Of a stretch of 64,000 bases of DNA, positions 38,914 to 48,949 are shown in pieces (position 1 is the first letter of the stretch; each line of letters opens with the position of its first letter). Source of the stretch: Siphonodentalium dalli (lineage: Eukaryota; Mollusca; Scaphopoda; Gadilida; Siphonodentaliidae); the NCBI GenBank assembly GCA_032622095.1, contig CP136066.1, forward strand, positions 194,672,816 to 194,736,815, written 5' to 3'. The translations under genes and the position numbers were made by a program. Below the pieces are notes generated by a model that ran no database searches, had not been told where the DNA came from, and saw only the letters and a list, made by a program, of their open reading frames with translations.

Positions 38914-40539
38914 ATGTCGCGTTCACATGTACGGTCGAATGATGATACGTTGTTGGCCCTTGTGGGTCTGGGCACGTTACTAATGGGAGAACTGGAACGA
39001 ACAAAACGACATCTAAATCGTAAGTGCTGGACAAAACCAATGAACTCCACCCTAGAACGGAACCGGTATGGAATTTCTCACAGTCTACTGCAGGAATTAG
39101 AAGACGCGGATGAGAAAGAATTCACCAACTTCACGAGGTAAATATAAATGTTTATGTTGATAGGTGCATATTACCAGGAGAGTATTACTATTGAGACATA
39201 ACCATTTCACATGGGTGGACAATATAAAATATATTATAGGGTGAGTTGATGGCTGGTGCCACAGTCCCATGATGTACATAGTTCCAGTGCCACCGGGGGC
39301 CAATACATTACAACGCATCGTGCGAATGTTCTTGGGTGAGAATGCGTGCGTATTTGCAGTAAAGTTATTTTGGCATTCTGTGTTTTCGGCGTCTGTGTCT
39401 TCTGCGTCGTTTTCAGCGTATAAAATATGGCCCATTCTATGATTGCATATGGGAGGGGGTGATAATTTGTCAAAATATGTTATGAGCTACTTTACATGGT
39501 GTTTTCTTTTTTCTTCAGGCTGAACAAGTCGGAGTTCCATACCGTATTGCAAAAAGTGACCCCATTGATTGCGAAACAAGATACAGTTATGAGATCAGCG
39601 TTGACTCCATATGAAAAACTTGCCACAACACTCAGATTTCTTGCTACAGGGGAAACGTACACAAGTCTACACTTCACTTCCAGAATCGCCAGATCAACCA
39701 TTGGTGCGTTTATTCCGGAAGTTTGTGATGCTATTTACGACACTCTACAGGGAGATTTCTTGAGAATGCCCGAAAACAAGCAAGAGTGGTTGCTCCACGC
39801 AGATAACTTTGACAAAATGTGGCAGTTTCCTCATTGCTTGGGTGCAATCGATGGGAAACACATTGAAATTCGGAGGCCGTCTGACAGTGCATGCGATCAT
39901 CGGAACTATAAGGACTACGAGAGCATTGTTCTGATGGCTGTAGTTGATGCAACGGGAAAATTTATTTGTTATGATCTGGGATCACCAGGGAGTAGTGCTG
40001 ATGGTGGCATTTTCAAGGACAGTGGGATGTGTGATATACAGCAGAACTTCCCAGATGCTAGTCCACTTTCCAGTCCTAACAGAACACTGAGCATACCGTA
40101 TTTCCTTGTTGGTGATGACGCTTTCGCATTAAGCAATCACCTAATGAAGCCGTATCCCCATCGAACAGCCATTGGTGATCAGAAAGTTTTCAATTACCGA
40201 CTTTCGAGGGCACGTAGGACCGTCGAGTGTGCATTTGGTGTTTTGGTGGCTAGATTTAGAATACTTCTAGGGTCCATACAGTTGGACACCGATAACGTGA
40301 ATCGGGTAGTCCGTGCATGCATTGCTCTTCACAATTTTCTTGGGAAGGATGCGGATTTAGGTGTTTCGCAGAGCGGATGTTTACGATATGCTGAACATAA
40401 TGCACAGTTGACTGCAACTGGAGATATTGGAGATTCGACAACTGTTCCGAATGTCGATGCTCGTGAAGTGAGGGACGAACTCAGTGACTTTTTTTTTGAT
40501 GAGGGTGCGCTCCCTTTTCAGTGGAGTCTTATTGAGTAA
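38914..40539 (+). CDS. PIF/Harbinger DDE nuclease (HARBI1-like transposase), two exons
   Basis: This is the catalytic nuclease of the element, which cuts the terminal repeats after recruitment by the DNA-binding partner. Exon 1 is 38914-39137. An intron of 381 bp follows, with an AG|GTAAAT donor and a TTCTTCAG acceptor. Exon 2 is 39519-40539. The spliced frame is 414 residues, a normal length for the family. The ATG at 38914 is the first in frame after upstream non-ATG sequence. The DDE_Tnp_4 catalytic residues are visible in GAIDGKHIEI (first Asp), LVGDDAFALS (second Asp) and RRTVECAFGVL (Glu), and the usual IALHNFL motif follows. The N-terminal LTPYEKLATTLRFLATG region is a typical helix-turn-helix-like segment. 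No stop or frameshift was seen, so the gene may be functional. Confidence 0.88.
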
Positions 40540-40769
40540 TAATTATTATGTGCTTGCAAAATTCAACACTCGATTTAATGAGATTAAACTATAAACTATG
40601 TTTTATAATGTGTGCGGTTTATGTGTATAGTCGTGTAGTCCCAGTAATATGCCATATGTAAATATTTCGCTGCTTAAATGTAGGTGTCATTGAACTCTTG
40701 ACAATTGTTTTGGTAGTTTTGAAATATTTTTCAAATGACTAATATTAACATGTACTGATATATGATTAT

Positions 40770-40923
40770 AAGGAATGACTTGCTGGTAGATTGGGGTCAT
40801 TGGTTTTGACCGGCAGGGTAGTTAAACAAAGTTCGTTTGAATCATTTTGGGATTCACACACTTTATTTAATTACTCTGCCGGTCAAAATCCAATGATCCC
40901 AATCGATCTGCAAGTCGTTCCTT
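40770..40923. mobile_element. Foldback MITE nested inside the Harbinger element
   Basis: Arms of about 55 bases pair GGAATGACTTGC-GG, GATTGGGGTCATTGG and TTTTGACCGGCAG with their complements, ending GCAAGTCGTTCC. It lies in the spacer between the two convergent genes. The GTCAT-GGTTTTGAC core also occurs in the foldback at 33281-33418. Confidence 0.7.
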
Positions 40924-41051
40924 GAGTAACGTATTTACCAAGCTAATTTATCCCCGGAACAACTGTTCTTAACATTAATATATGTGGTTCCGGCGTGTAT
41001 GGGTGTGTTTATAAGTTATCTTTTCTGCGTATGTCCAACTTCGAATGTTGA

Positions 41052-41065
41052 CCCCCCCCCCCCCC
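41052..41065 (+). repeat. Poly-C tract (14 C)
   Basis: The run ACC...CCGAGTCCG resembles the C-run junction CCCCTGAGTCC at 36816-36835, so it may be a fragment of the same family. Confidence 0.5.
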
Positions 41066-41653
41066 GAGTCCGATATGAAAGATCAAAAGTCTTATTTTCT
41101 CCATATTTGTTGTTGGAAATATCCACATTACTGTCTATATGCAGTCATCCAATGATGAGATGTCACATGTTAAAACATATGTTATGTAAACAGATCAGCA
41201 AATTAAGATCAATTTACAAATGGTAACAACAATAAATTAAACCAAAAAAAATTTCGACTTAACATTTGATTAGCTACTCCATTTGGCGATATGTATGGGA
41301 TGATTGGCGTGTAACAGTACTGTTTACAAAAGAATGGTGCCAACATGCTATACATCGTCATCGGAGTTATCAGTATTGATAATAAAAAATACTTTTTCCA
41401 TGTTAATTAATTTTGTTATATTTATTAAATATTTTTATTTTATTTTCCACATTTACTTGAACCCACTGCGACTGCCTTGTGTCTCTTTTTAACTAGTTGG
41501 AATTTTGTACCATCAGTGCGGTCGATTACCATCCACTTCTCCCTATCCCCATGTCAGTGATAAAATGGAATGACACATAAGAAACTCACGAACGCTCTTT
41601 TAATCAATTATCTCAAGACACCAACGAACTAGTTCAAAATGTCAGTCATCAGT

Positions 41654-42610
41654 TCAACAGTCTGGTGTACTAGGGGGTTGTACGTCCGTGGTGACACATG
41701 ACTGTCCAGTCGGATAAACATTACCATTCTGCATTCCATTCAGAGAATTATAATTCGATGTGAACATAACATTAGATCCTTGATTAGATTGTCCATTCAT
41801 CGAAGATCCAACATTTGGATACGCTGGCACCGTCGGTCCGGAAATAAAAGTTGAAGGGAAACTTTGATTTCCTTGGAAATTTTGTAAATAGCTGCTGCTC
41901 TCTTCAAAATTATATACAGTGGTTTGTAGCAAAAACTTGAGTCTACGTCGCTTTTCTGCATCCGGACAACGCCTCAGGGCCATCGCGATGTCTCTACCAA
42001 ACACATCACATTCATCCTCTTTCTGTGTAACATTATCGGCGATTGTAGCGAATGCCTGGGCTGCTGTGTCCACCCATGACGTAGCACCACGCTTCCTTCT
42101 CACGTTGGATGTCGACGGTAGCGTCGATTGCACAGAACTGTTATCGTTTGTGTCATTACTGCTGGTAGCAGGCACATCAGCATCACCTGAAATACTATCC
42201 GAGATACTGGCTTGTGTTACATCGGAGTGGTCAGAAACGACGGTATTTGCACGTGTTTGTGGAATGTTAGAATAAGTCCCTGGTCCGGTCCACAGACTTT
42301 CCTCCAGAAAAGAGCATTCCTCAAAAAACTTCCATTTTGGTACATATATATCTTTGGCAGCAACGCCGCTTTTCTTGCTTTTATTCACCTTTCTCACTTC
42401 CTCTCGATACATGGTCCTTAAACTCTGTATTTTACTCTTCAGTGATTTTTCCGATAAACCCGGAATAATCGTGGACAAAATTTCCAAAAGTTCGTTATAA
42501 TCAGCTTTTTTCTTGTTTAGATCCTTGTATAAGTCGCTTTGTTTATTCCATATACTTTCTCTTATCTGCATCGCTTCCAACAATTCCGATACAGCTGCAT
42601 CTGTCCACAT
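41654..42610 (-). CDS. Harbinger accessory DNA-binding protein (MADF-BESS-like)
   Basis: This is the second protein of the PIF/Harbinger element. In this superfamily it binds the terminal repeats and brings the nuclease to the nucleus and DNA. It is a single exon of 318 residues starting at the ATG at 42610. Residues about 7-95 form a MADF (Myb/SANT-related) domain: ELLEAMQIRESIWNKQSD, then a central helix region and KIQSLRTMYREEVRKV, then VPKWKFFEECSFL. A Ser/Thr-rich linker follows. Residues about 200-240 (FGRDIAMALRRCP-AEKRRRLKFLLQ) resemble a BESS interaction motif. The C-terminus is rich in Asn, Gln and Ser. The gene is convergent with the nuclease, about 1.1 kb away, and within the same terminal repeats. 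It is intact. Confidence 0.85.
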   Translation of the reverse strand: MWTDAAVSELLEAMQIRESIWNKQSDLYKDLNKKKADYNELLEILSTIIPGLSEKSLKSKIQSLRTMYREEVRKVNKSKKSGVAAKDIYVPKWKFFEECSFLEESLWTGPGTYSNIPQTRANTVVSDHSDVTQASISDSISGDADVPATSSNDTNDNSSVQSTLPSTSNVRRKRGATSWVDTAAQAFATIADNVTQKEDECDVFGRDIAMALRRCPDAEKRRRLKFLLQTTVYNFEESSSYLQNFQGNQSFPSTFISGPTVPAYPNVGSSMNGQSNQGSNVMFTSNYNSLNGMQNGNVYPTGQSCVTTDVQPPSTPDC

Positions 42611-42887
42611 GATGTTAGCCTAATTATGCGTAGAATTTAACGTCGCAAAATAAAACACGCAATTGGGGAACTGACTTAATACGCGTGAAAATAATATAAG
42701 TAGATAAACATGTATTCAGCTCATATCAATAAAAACATGCCACTTGCATGATATGTGAGTGAATAGGTTCAAACACAATTATGGACGATCGATCGTGCAA
42801 TTTTATGTATCGTAGAGAATACAATGTGGCTAAACGTAATGAGTAGAGATCAGCCTTGGTGAAACGCAATGGGTTAATTGGTCAGTC

Positions 42888-43029
42888 GACTCACTGTGTG
42901 AATATGCGGTGGGCGACATGACTTCCTATGCCATATAAATTATGTTGGCCAATTGTCACCAAACTCCACCATAATTAATTGTCACACCTACTATGCCATC
43001 GAAACTGTGGTACGTGTGTCCGCAGCCAT
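42888..43029 (-). repeat. Harbinger right terminal inverted repeat
   Basis: Complementary partner of the left repeat, of equal length (142 bp). Confidence 0.85.
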
Positions 43030-43824
43030 AGTTAGTAGAATTCATACATCCCCTCATGGCATAGCGCATGCATACTAACTAATCAGTTTCACGCGTCCGA
43101 ACAAGTGCATAATATGTCTTTAACTTATGAATTTTTGTAATGTTATATCCAATTTTTCACCCATTTGTTAGAACACGATATCGCCGCACAAACTACCGAA
43201 ACCATTTGCGTACATGTAATATGAACAAACACAAGAAAATAGTAATGCCAACTAAAATAAAATGCGACAACAAAACATGACATGGATATAAAGGCCATAG
43301 ACACAGATAAACAAATATGATATATATATATAATTCAATATATGAAATTGTTTTTTATTATAAAAGATTTTATCTGACAATTCTGTATTCATTGACGCTA
43401 AGACCACGTGCGATTTTTCCGTGTTTTTTCCGTGTTAAAATGTTGGCCACGCGTGGTTTTGAAAACACCACGGGCCTTGTATACTGTGGTTGACACATCT
43501 TGACTACTAGAATATACCGTGGCGCATCCATTCTAACAATACCCCTCTCCCAATCATGTTGACTTGCTATAGTGAACAGTCATTGAAGTTTTAACTAATC
43601 TAGCCGAAATGTAGGCTAAGCGTTTTTTGGAATGCGTAACCGTCTATGACGTGTCATCGGTCGACCCCATTCATGACTGATTTGATGGATACGCTCACAG
43701 TATGTAGCCCACCACGCATGTGTACCGTCATGTATCAATCACCATAACGAATGCAAATTTAGCCCTCCCCGGTTCTTGTAATTTAACAGAACCCAGCTGT
43801 TCGAAGCCAAAGTTAAACTATCTC
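43030..43824. other. Intronic spacer
   Basis: No gene was recognised. A TTTTTCCGTGTT doublet lies near 43415-43435, next to CCACGCGTGG. Confidence 0.4.
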
Positions 43825-44830
43825 TTAATTGCTGATTATTAGTGCCTCTTCAAACCCATTATAGGTAAACAAAACCAATCCCGTGACATTCCCTGCGTCA
43901 TGTCACTTTTTTGCATCAATTTCTCCACATATCTCCATGAAATAATAATAAGCGCTCTTTAATGATTGTATATCAATGAAATCATCTGAGGTCAAAGACG
44001 CCTATCACGTGAAATCACCTGGTCGGGTGATTCATCTGTACCAATTTTTCTTCATATACGTTGAGCCTATAGCGAATGCCTTCATTGCTCGCATTTGCCC
44101 ACTAAAGTCGTCTGAGATCAACGGCATCCGGATAGAGTTAATTTTTTTCTTTTAATTGCTAATTATTAGTGCATCTTTAAATCGTGTGAGGTCAACACAC
44201 CCAATCCTTTGACACGCCCTGCGTCATTCCAGTTTTGTCACAAATTTCCCCCACTCATCTTCAGGAATGAAAATAAACGCTCTTTATTGATTATATGACC
44301 ATGTGAGTCATCTGAGGTCAAAGACGCCTATCGCGTGACAACCACCTGGTCGGGTGATTCATCTGTACCAGTTTCCCTACATATACTTTGAGCCTATAAC
44401 CAACGCTCTTTATTGCTCACATTTGTCCATTAAAATCGTCTGAGATCAGCGGCATCCGGATAAAGTTACATTTATCTTTTAATTTCTTATTATTAGTGCA
44501 TCTTTAAATAATTTGAGGTCAACAAACCCATTCCCTTGACATGCCCTGCGTCATTCGACTTTTGTCACCAATTTTCTCACATATCTTCTGGAATGATGAT
44601 AAACGCTCTTTATTGATTATATACCCATGTAAGTCATCTTAGGTCGAAGATGCCTATCGCGTGACATTCATCAAGTTGGGTGGTTCATTTGTACCAATTT
44701 TCCTACAAATACTTTAAACTTATAAAGAACGCTCTTTATTGTTCAAATTTGACCCTTAAAGGCGTCTGAGGTCAACGGCATCTATACCACACTATATGGG
44801 TCATCCCCGTGTTTAAACTTACACCGACCA
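43825..44830 (+). repeat. 325-bp satellite, about three copies, with CGCTCTTTATTG boxes
   Basis: Landmark A(A/G)CGCTCTTTA-TGATT recurs at 43951, 44276 and 44602, a period of 325-326 bp. Each unit also holds AATT-CT-ATTATTAGTGC, GACA(T/C)-CCCTGCGTCAT, GTCATCT-AGGTC and ACGGCATC boxes. A second CGCTCTTTATTGCTC box occurs about 130 bp after the first in the later units. Confidence 0.75.
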
Positions 44831-46049
44831 GATTGCAACCATTTTTGGTCTATAATCAATTAGTTAGTTAAATGCGTTGTTATTGCCCCTTTAGGACATC
44901 TAATGTCAATGGGACCTATCTAATAATATTTTCCGGGCCAAATTACCCATATATCAAACCTCATTAGTAACTGACCAATGTGGTTGTCTACTTAATGCAT
45001 GGTTTATTCAGATGTAATTCTATATCTCCTGTGTCGTAGAAAATATCACCGCAAAATACGTAAATCGAAATATATCTCAGGATTTTGAATTTTAAAAGTT
45101 GATATTGAGTAAGCGGTTTTAATTATAAGATATAACCCATAATCAGTCTTCGTCATGCAAACATATTCCCAAATTAACAGTATTTATCACAATAAAACCA
45201 GGTCCCCCTAATGTCGGTCTGTAACACTGTCAGATATACACTACCGATAATTTAATTGCATATATCTATTAAAATATTCATTCCGCGCAAAAACTATCGA
45301 CAGTTGGTGAATAATAGTGTCACAGAGATCACACATGACAGGAAAAATATATAAATTTGCATGTTAAATTCACTTAAAAAACACGCTAAACATTAGGGGG
45401 ACACACAAAAAGTCGCCCTAATGTAAAAGTCGCCCTAATGTGGGTTATTTACACACAAATGTCTCCCTAATGTGGCTTCCGCGAACATATATATATATAT
45501 ATATATATATGAGCTACAGGTGTGTACATTCAACTATATATTTGCAACCAAACGGAAGATACAAGGTATACAAACTGCGTGTACACTATACATTGTAACT
45601 AAAATTATGATATCCTATTCTACCATAATCAAGAGCATATATAGACAATAGTTAACTGTTCTGAATAACGTACGGCGTTTCTCCGCGAGAGAGAAACGGA
45701 GCATTAATTTTACAAGGCGTTAGCCTAGTGGAAATAATCATCGCATCTCACGAGAGGAGAAAACCCGTACGCTACTCAGAACAGTTGACTGTTGTGTTCA
45801 TTATATGTTCTATAGAAGTTTGTTACGACCCAGACCACAATGAAACACGTTATCCGAGTGAAAATAATCCGTACGCTACTCAGAACAGTTGTGTTTATTA
45901 TATTTTCTATACCAGTTTGTTACGACCCAGACCACACTGATACAAGCAGTCGCAGACGGCGGTATCTCCCGCCGAATTGTGCAGTTGGGGAAGTGCATTC
46001 TCATTAATGTTTGCGTTCTCAGTATGTGCTAAACAAGAGGTGGGATTTT
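44831..46049. other. Intronic spacer with AT microsatellite and small duplications
   Basis: A perfect (AT)n run lies at about 45488-45510. ACGCTACTCAGAACAGTTG and the following TTTGTTACGACCCAGACCAC are repeated at about 45767-45843 and 45871-45938. ATGT-GCCCTAATGT boxes cluster at about 45390-45480. No gene was recognised. Confidence 0.45.
45654..45786. repeat. Foldback element with a tRNA A-box-like core
   Basis: The 31-base arms, AACTGTTCTGAATAACGTAC plus CGTTTCTCC and its complement starting GGAGAAAACCCGTACG, enclose about 70 bases. Inside, TAGCCTAGTGG at 45721-45731 fits the RNA polymerase III A-box consensus. No B box was found, so a tRNA gene or functional SINE is not supported. Confidence 0.5.
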
Positions 46050-46790
46050 GTCAAAAAGCCTGGTTTGCGAACTCATTTTAGGTACTGGTCATGGGAACGA
46101 ATACACCAAAAATCTGTAAAATCTGTTGACATTTGTGGAAATTAGCCATGTGACGTCGTCCATTTAAACAAAGTCTGAAAATATCCGCCTGGATCTGGTT
46201 TGCGAACTCGTTCTAGATACTGGTCATGTGAACTCATATACCAAAAATCTGTAAAATATGTTGACATTTGTGGAAATTAGCCATGTGACGTCGTCCATTT
46301 GGACCACAAATAATATACAAAGTCCAATAACTCTGCTGAAAATATCCGACCGGACCTGGTTTGCGAACTCGTTTTATATACTGGTCATGTGAACTCATAT
46401 ACCAAAAATCTTTGACATCCGTTGACATTTGTGGAAATGAGCCCAGTGACGTCGTCCATTTTCACACAAAAAAATAAACGAAGTCCAATAAGTCCGCTTA
46501 AAATATCCGGTTGGACCTGGTTTGCGAACTCGTTCTAGATACTGGTCAAGTGAACTCATATACCAAATATATTTGAAATCCTATGATATTTGTGGAAATG
46601 AGCTCTGTGACGTCGTCTATTTGCTATTTGGTAAATTCGACACAAATAATAAACAAAGTCCAATAACTCCGGTAGAAATATCCGGCCGGACCTGGCTTGC
46701 GAACTCATTCTATATAATGGTCAGGTGAACTCATATACCAAAAACCTTTGAAATCCATTGACATTTGTTCAAGTTATGACTCTTACAAAT
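46050..46790 (+). repeat. ~160-bp tandem repeat, five copies
   Basis: The landmark TGG(T/C)TTGCGAACTC occurs at about 46061, 46196, 46357, 46518 and 46693. Each unit shares TACTGGTCA-GTGAACTCATA, GTTGACATTTGTGGAAAT and GTGACGTCGTCCATTT. The last unit runs into GGGACGGACGGACATTTC and a GCGGGGGATA end. A similar GCGGGGGATATAGAAA-GGGC box recurs in the 52-58 kb repeats. Confidence 0.75.
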
Positions 46791-46956
46791 TCGGGACGGA
46801 CGGACATTTCTATATCCCCCGCAAATTCATTTGGCGGGGGATAATAACGCGAATGACGCAAACAGTGACGTCAGGACACATTGTTTGGGAGTAGAATAAC
46901 ATCTTGAGAGTAGGATAACTTGTTCGGTCTTCTGGAAGTGGGATATGATTTATATT

Positions 46957-47462
46957 TTAAAGGTACGGTTGGCCTTGGTGGTTGGTATCCTGTGAAAATA
47001 TTTCCACCCATCAAAAACCGCCACAAACAGAAAGAACATTAAAATAAGACAGACTTTGTCCTTATACAAATAAGAAATATCGCATAAACAGTATGTTATT
47101 GTCATATGTTTGACCATTGTTATGTAAACAAAAGCATAAACAGTTACTTTTCTGGTGTTTGTTTATATTATGATGGTAAACATAAAGAGCGTTCTTTGTT
47201 GGTGAATTCCTGATATGGAACTAATAAAGAGCGTTTATGCCATTTGTGTGTGATTAACCAGTAGCATTGTGCTGTCTTCTGTAACACAATCAGGCTCTTG
47301 CTTAGGTAAAATATGGTAGCTCTTTATGATAACATGCTGTTTACGCGATGGTCATGGTATATATGGACGAAACTGTATGCGTTTTAATGTTTTTCTGTTT
47401 ACGGTGATTGGAACAAATATGAATATTTTCGACAACTTTAAAGGCCTCACGTGCCTTTAACG
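46957..47462 (-). mobile_element. TTAA-flanked MITE, fourth copy
   Basis: The copy is about 505 bp with a TTAAAGGTACGGTTGGCC left end and a CTCACGTGCCTTTAA right end. Its first 120 bases closely match those of the copy at 8607. Later it carries AACATAAAGAGCGTTCTTTG and the GGAATTCCTGATATGGAA core, the complement of the boxes at 23806-23862. It ends only about 80 bp before the last lectin exon. Confidence 0.65.
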
Positions 47463-47541
47463 TAAACAGTCGATGAAAATAAAATAAACATACATAACAT
47501 TAGCGGCGTGTGTCTTATAGCCATGTGCCATTCATTTACAG

Positions 47542-47780
47542 ACACACTTTGGATTGATGGTAGAGACCTGGGAGACACCGACGCCGGATGGAGGTTACAG
47601 AACGGAACTGGAAGCTGGATGACATGGTTCGATTGGGGGGTTGGAGATCCGGACTATGGTGACGACGACTGCATGAGGATAGAGTATGACAGTGGGATAT
47701 ACAAAACCAAGGACATGGAATGTTTTGACTGGCAATCCAGTTCTTACCACTTCAAATTCCTGTGTCAAATCGACGTCTAA
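47542..47780 (+). CDS. C-type lectin, terminal exon with C-terminal half of the lectin domain
   Basis: The exon opens after a TTTACAG acceptor in phase 1. With the last base of the exon at 5287-5493 it rebuilds an Asp codon and reads on as DTLWIDGRDLGDTDAGW, the WIGL-type core strand of the C-type lectin fold. It continues through WFDWGVGDPDYGDDDC, where the DPD lies in the region that binds calcium and sugar in canonical members. The last two conserved cysteines lie in MECFDW and FKFLCQ, and TAA ends the frame at 47780. The canonical EPN or QPD triplet and the WND motif are not seen, so classical calcium-dependent sugar binding is doubtful. The two exons together give 148 residues and all six cysteines of a long-form domain. 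Confidence 0.82.
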
Positions 47781-48949
47781 TAACCAGTTACTAACTTTTC
47801 TCATGGGGCAACTTGCAATTGTGATTTCGACCAGACTGTTGGTTCTGCAAAAGTTGTACTCGTGTTTTCTGATATTTTTGATTATCAAATTAATTTTCAT
47901 GTTATGCAATGTTCAATTTGTCGACCATTGATGGGACACTATATGGAAGAGTAATTGCCATCTTGTAAAAATCACTTAAATTGTCCTTGTGTCATGGGGA
48001 CTGTATATATTTGTATTACTTGGCTGGTGGTAATATTTATAAACATTCTGGTGTATAAAATAATAGTGAGCCAAAACCAAGGACATCGAATGTTTTGACT
48101 TATCTAGTTTTTATAATTTCAAATGTCATCGTCCAATCGACATCTAATATTTAGTTACTAACTTGAAAAATGAAAATCGAAATTCTGATTGCGACCGGCG
48201 TGTGACTAGTGAATTCCGACTTAATTTCCAGATGACTCTATACATGAAATTGAACATCTCGATTGACCACATTAATTATATATAATATCCAAACGCCCAT
48301 GCAGCTCCCAGACAAAGCAGAGTGTTAATTTAATGACTAATTGGGGTGGGCAGTAATTCACGTCTATGCCCTCGCCAGACAAGGAACACTCAGCCCATCT
48401 GGAGGAAAGCTATCTCAGATGTGTTAGCATATATATTCTTTTCTCTTTTTTCTTTCTATGAAACTCATTATCATTCACTATTATTTGTGCATATATTGTT
48501 GGAGCTGCTCTTTGTCAATAAATCATCTCTCTAAGTATTGATTTCAAGCCTTTTGCTGTTTTATTATCGGGATATCAAGCACTGAGGCGATTGCGGAAGA
48601 GCAATTGCCATCAAATGTCTATGATTGAAATTGTTCATGTACCAACTGTACACATTTCATATTTAAGACTTCACATGTGAAGCCAGTAACGTGGCGACAG
48701 GGGGGGGGGGGGTGGTTTGGTCAAATTGTTTTCAATAGTTGTAAATTTCATACCTGACACAATAGTAGTTGGCAGTTTCACACTAACAATAGGTTGAAAG
48801 TGTTCTCGTAGTTTGATTGTACAACGAATTCTTAGTGGGGAATTTGCTGTTTTTGTTTTTATACCAACAGTAATATATTTTCCTGCTTTTGATCAATATC
48901 TTGGTCTGAAATGGCCATCAGTTGGACATTTTCCAACCGTAAGGGGTGT
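47781..48949 (+). other. 3' region of the lectin gene and downstream spacer
   Basis: No further gene was seen. The first AATAAA hexamer noticed after the stop is at about 48518. Whether the transcript reaches it is unknown. The region includes the exon duplicate at 48066-48165 and a 13-G run at 48700-48712. Confidence 0.4.
48066..48165 (+). pseudogene. Partial duplicate of the last lectin exon
   Basis: About 95 bases align with 47701-47797 at an offset near 370 bp, from CCAAAACCAAGGACAT through the stop and into AGTTACTAACTT. The reading frame of the end of the domain survives as KTKDIECFDLSS and a final ATC-TAA, but the spacing to the last Cys is altered. No splice acceptor was found directly upstream. 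Confidence 0.7.

Larger units (their letters stand above)
38524..43029 (+). mobile_element. Apparently complete PIF/Harbinger DNA transposon
   Basis: The 4.5-kb element is bounded by 142-bp imperfect terminal inverted repeats (38524-38665 and 42888-43029), starting ATGGCTGCGGACACACGT and ending ACGTGTGTCCGCAGCCAT. It holds the two proteins this superfamily needs: a DDE nuclease on the + strand and a MADF/BESS DNA-binding protein on the - strand, transcribed convergently. A foldback element sits between them. The expected 3-bp target duplication could not be identified with confidence, so the exact ends may be a few bases off. Confidence 0.85.
5494..47541 (+). other. Inferred 42-kb phase-1 intron of the C-type lectin gene
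   Basis: The donor at 5494 (CAG|GTAGGT) and the acceptor at 47541 (TTTACAG) are both phase 1. The two flanking frames supply complementary, non-overlapping halves of one lectin domain. No other lectin exon was seen between them. The interior is almost entirely transposons and satellites on both strands. The join is inferred; two separate truncated genes remain possible. Confidence 0.6.

Noticed and set aside
41919-42275. 118-codon + strand frame
   Set aside because: Antisense to the intact MADF-BESS-like gene.
45715-45790. tRNA gene
   Set aside because: An A-box-like sequence is present, but there is no B box, acceptor stem or T-arm.
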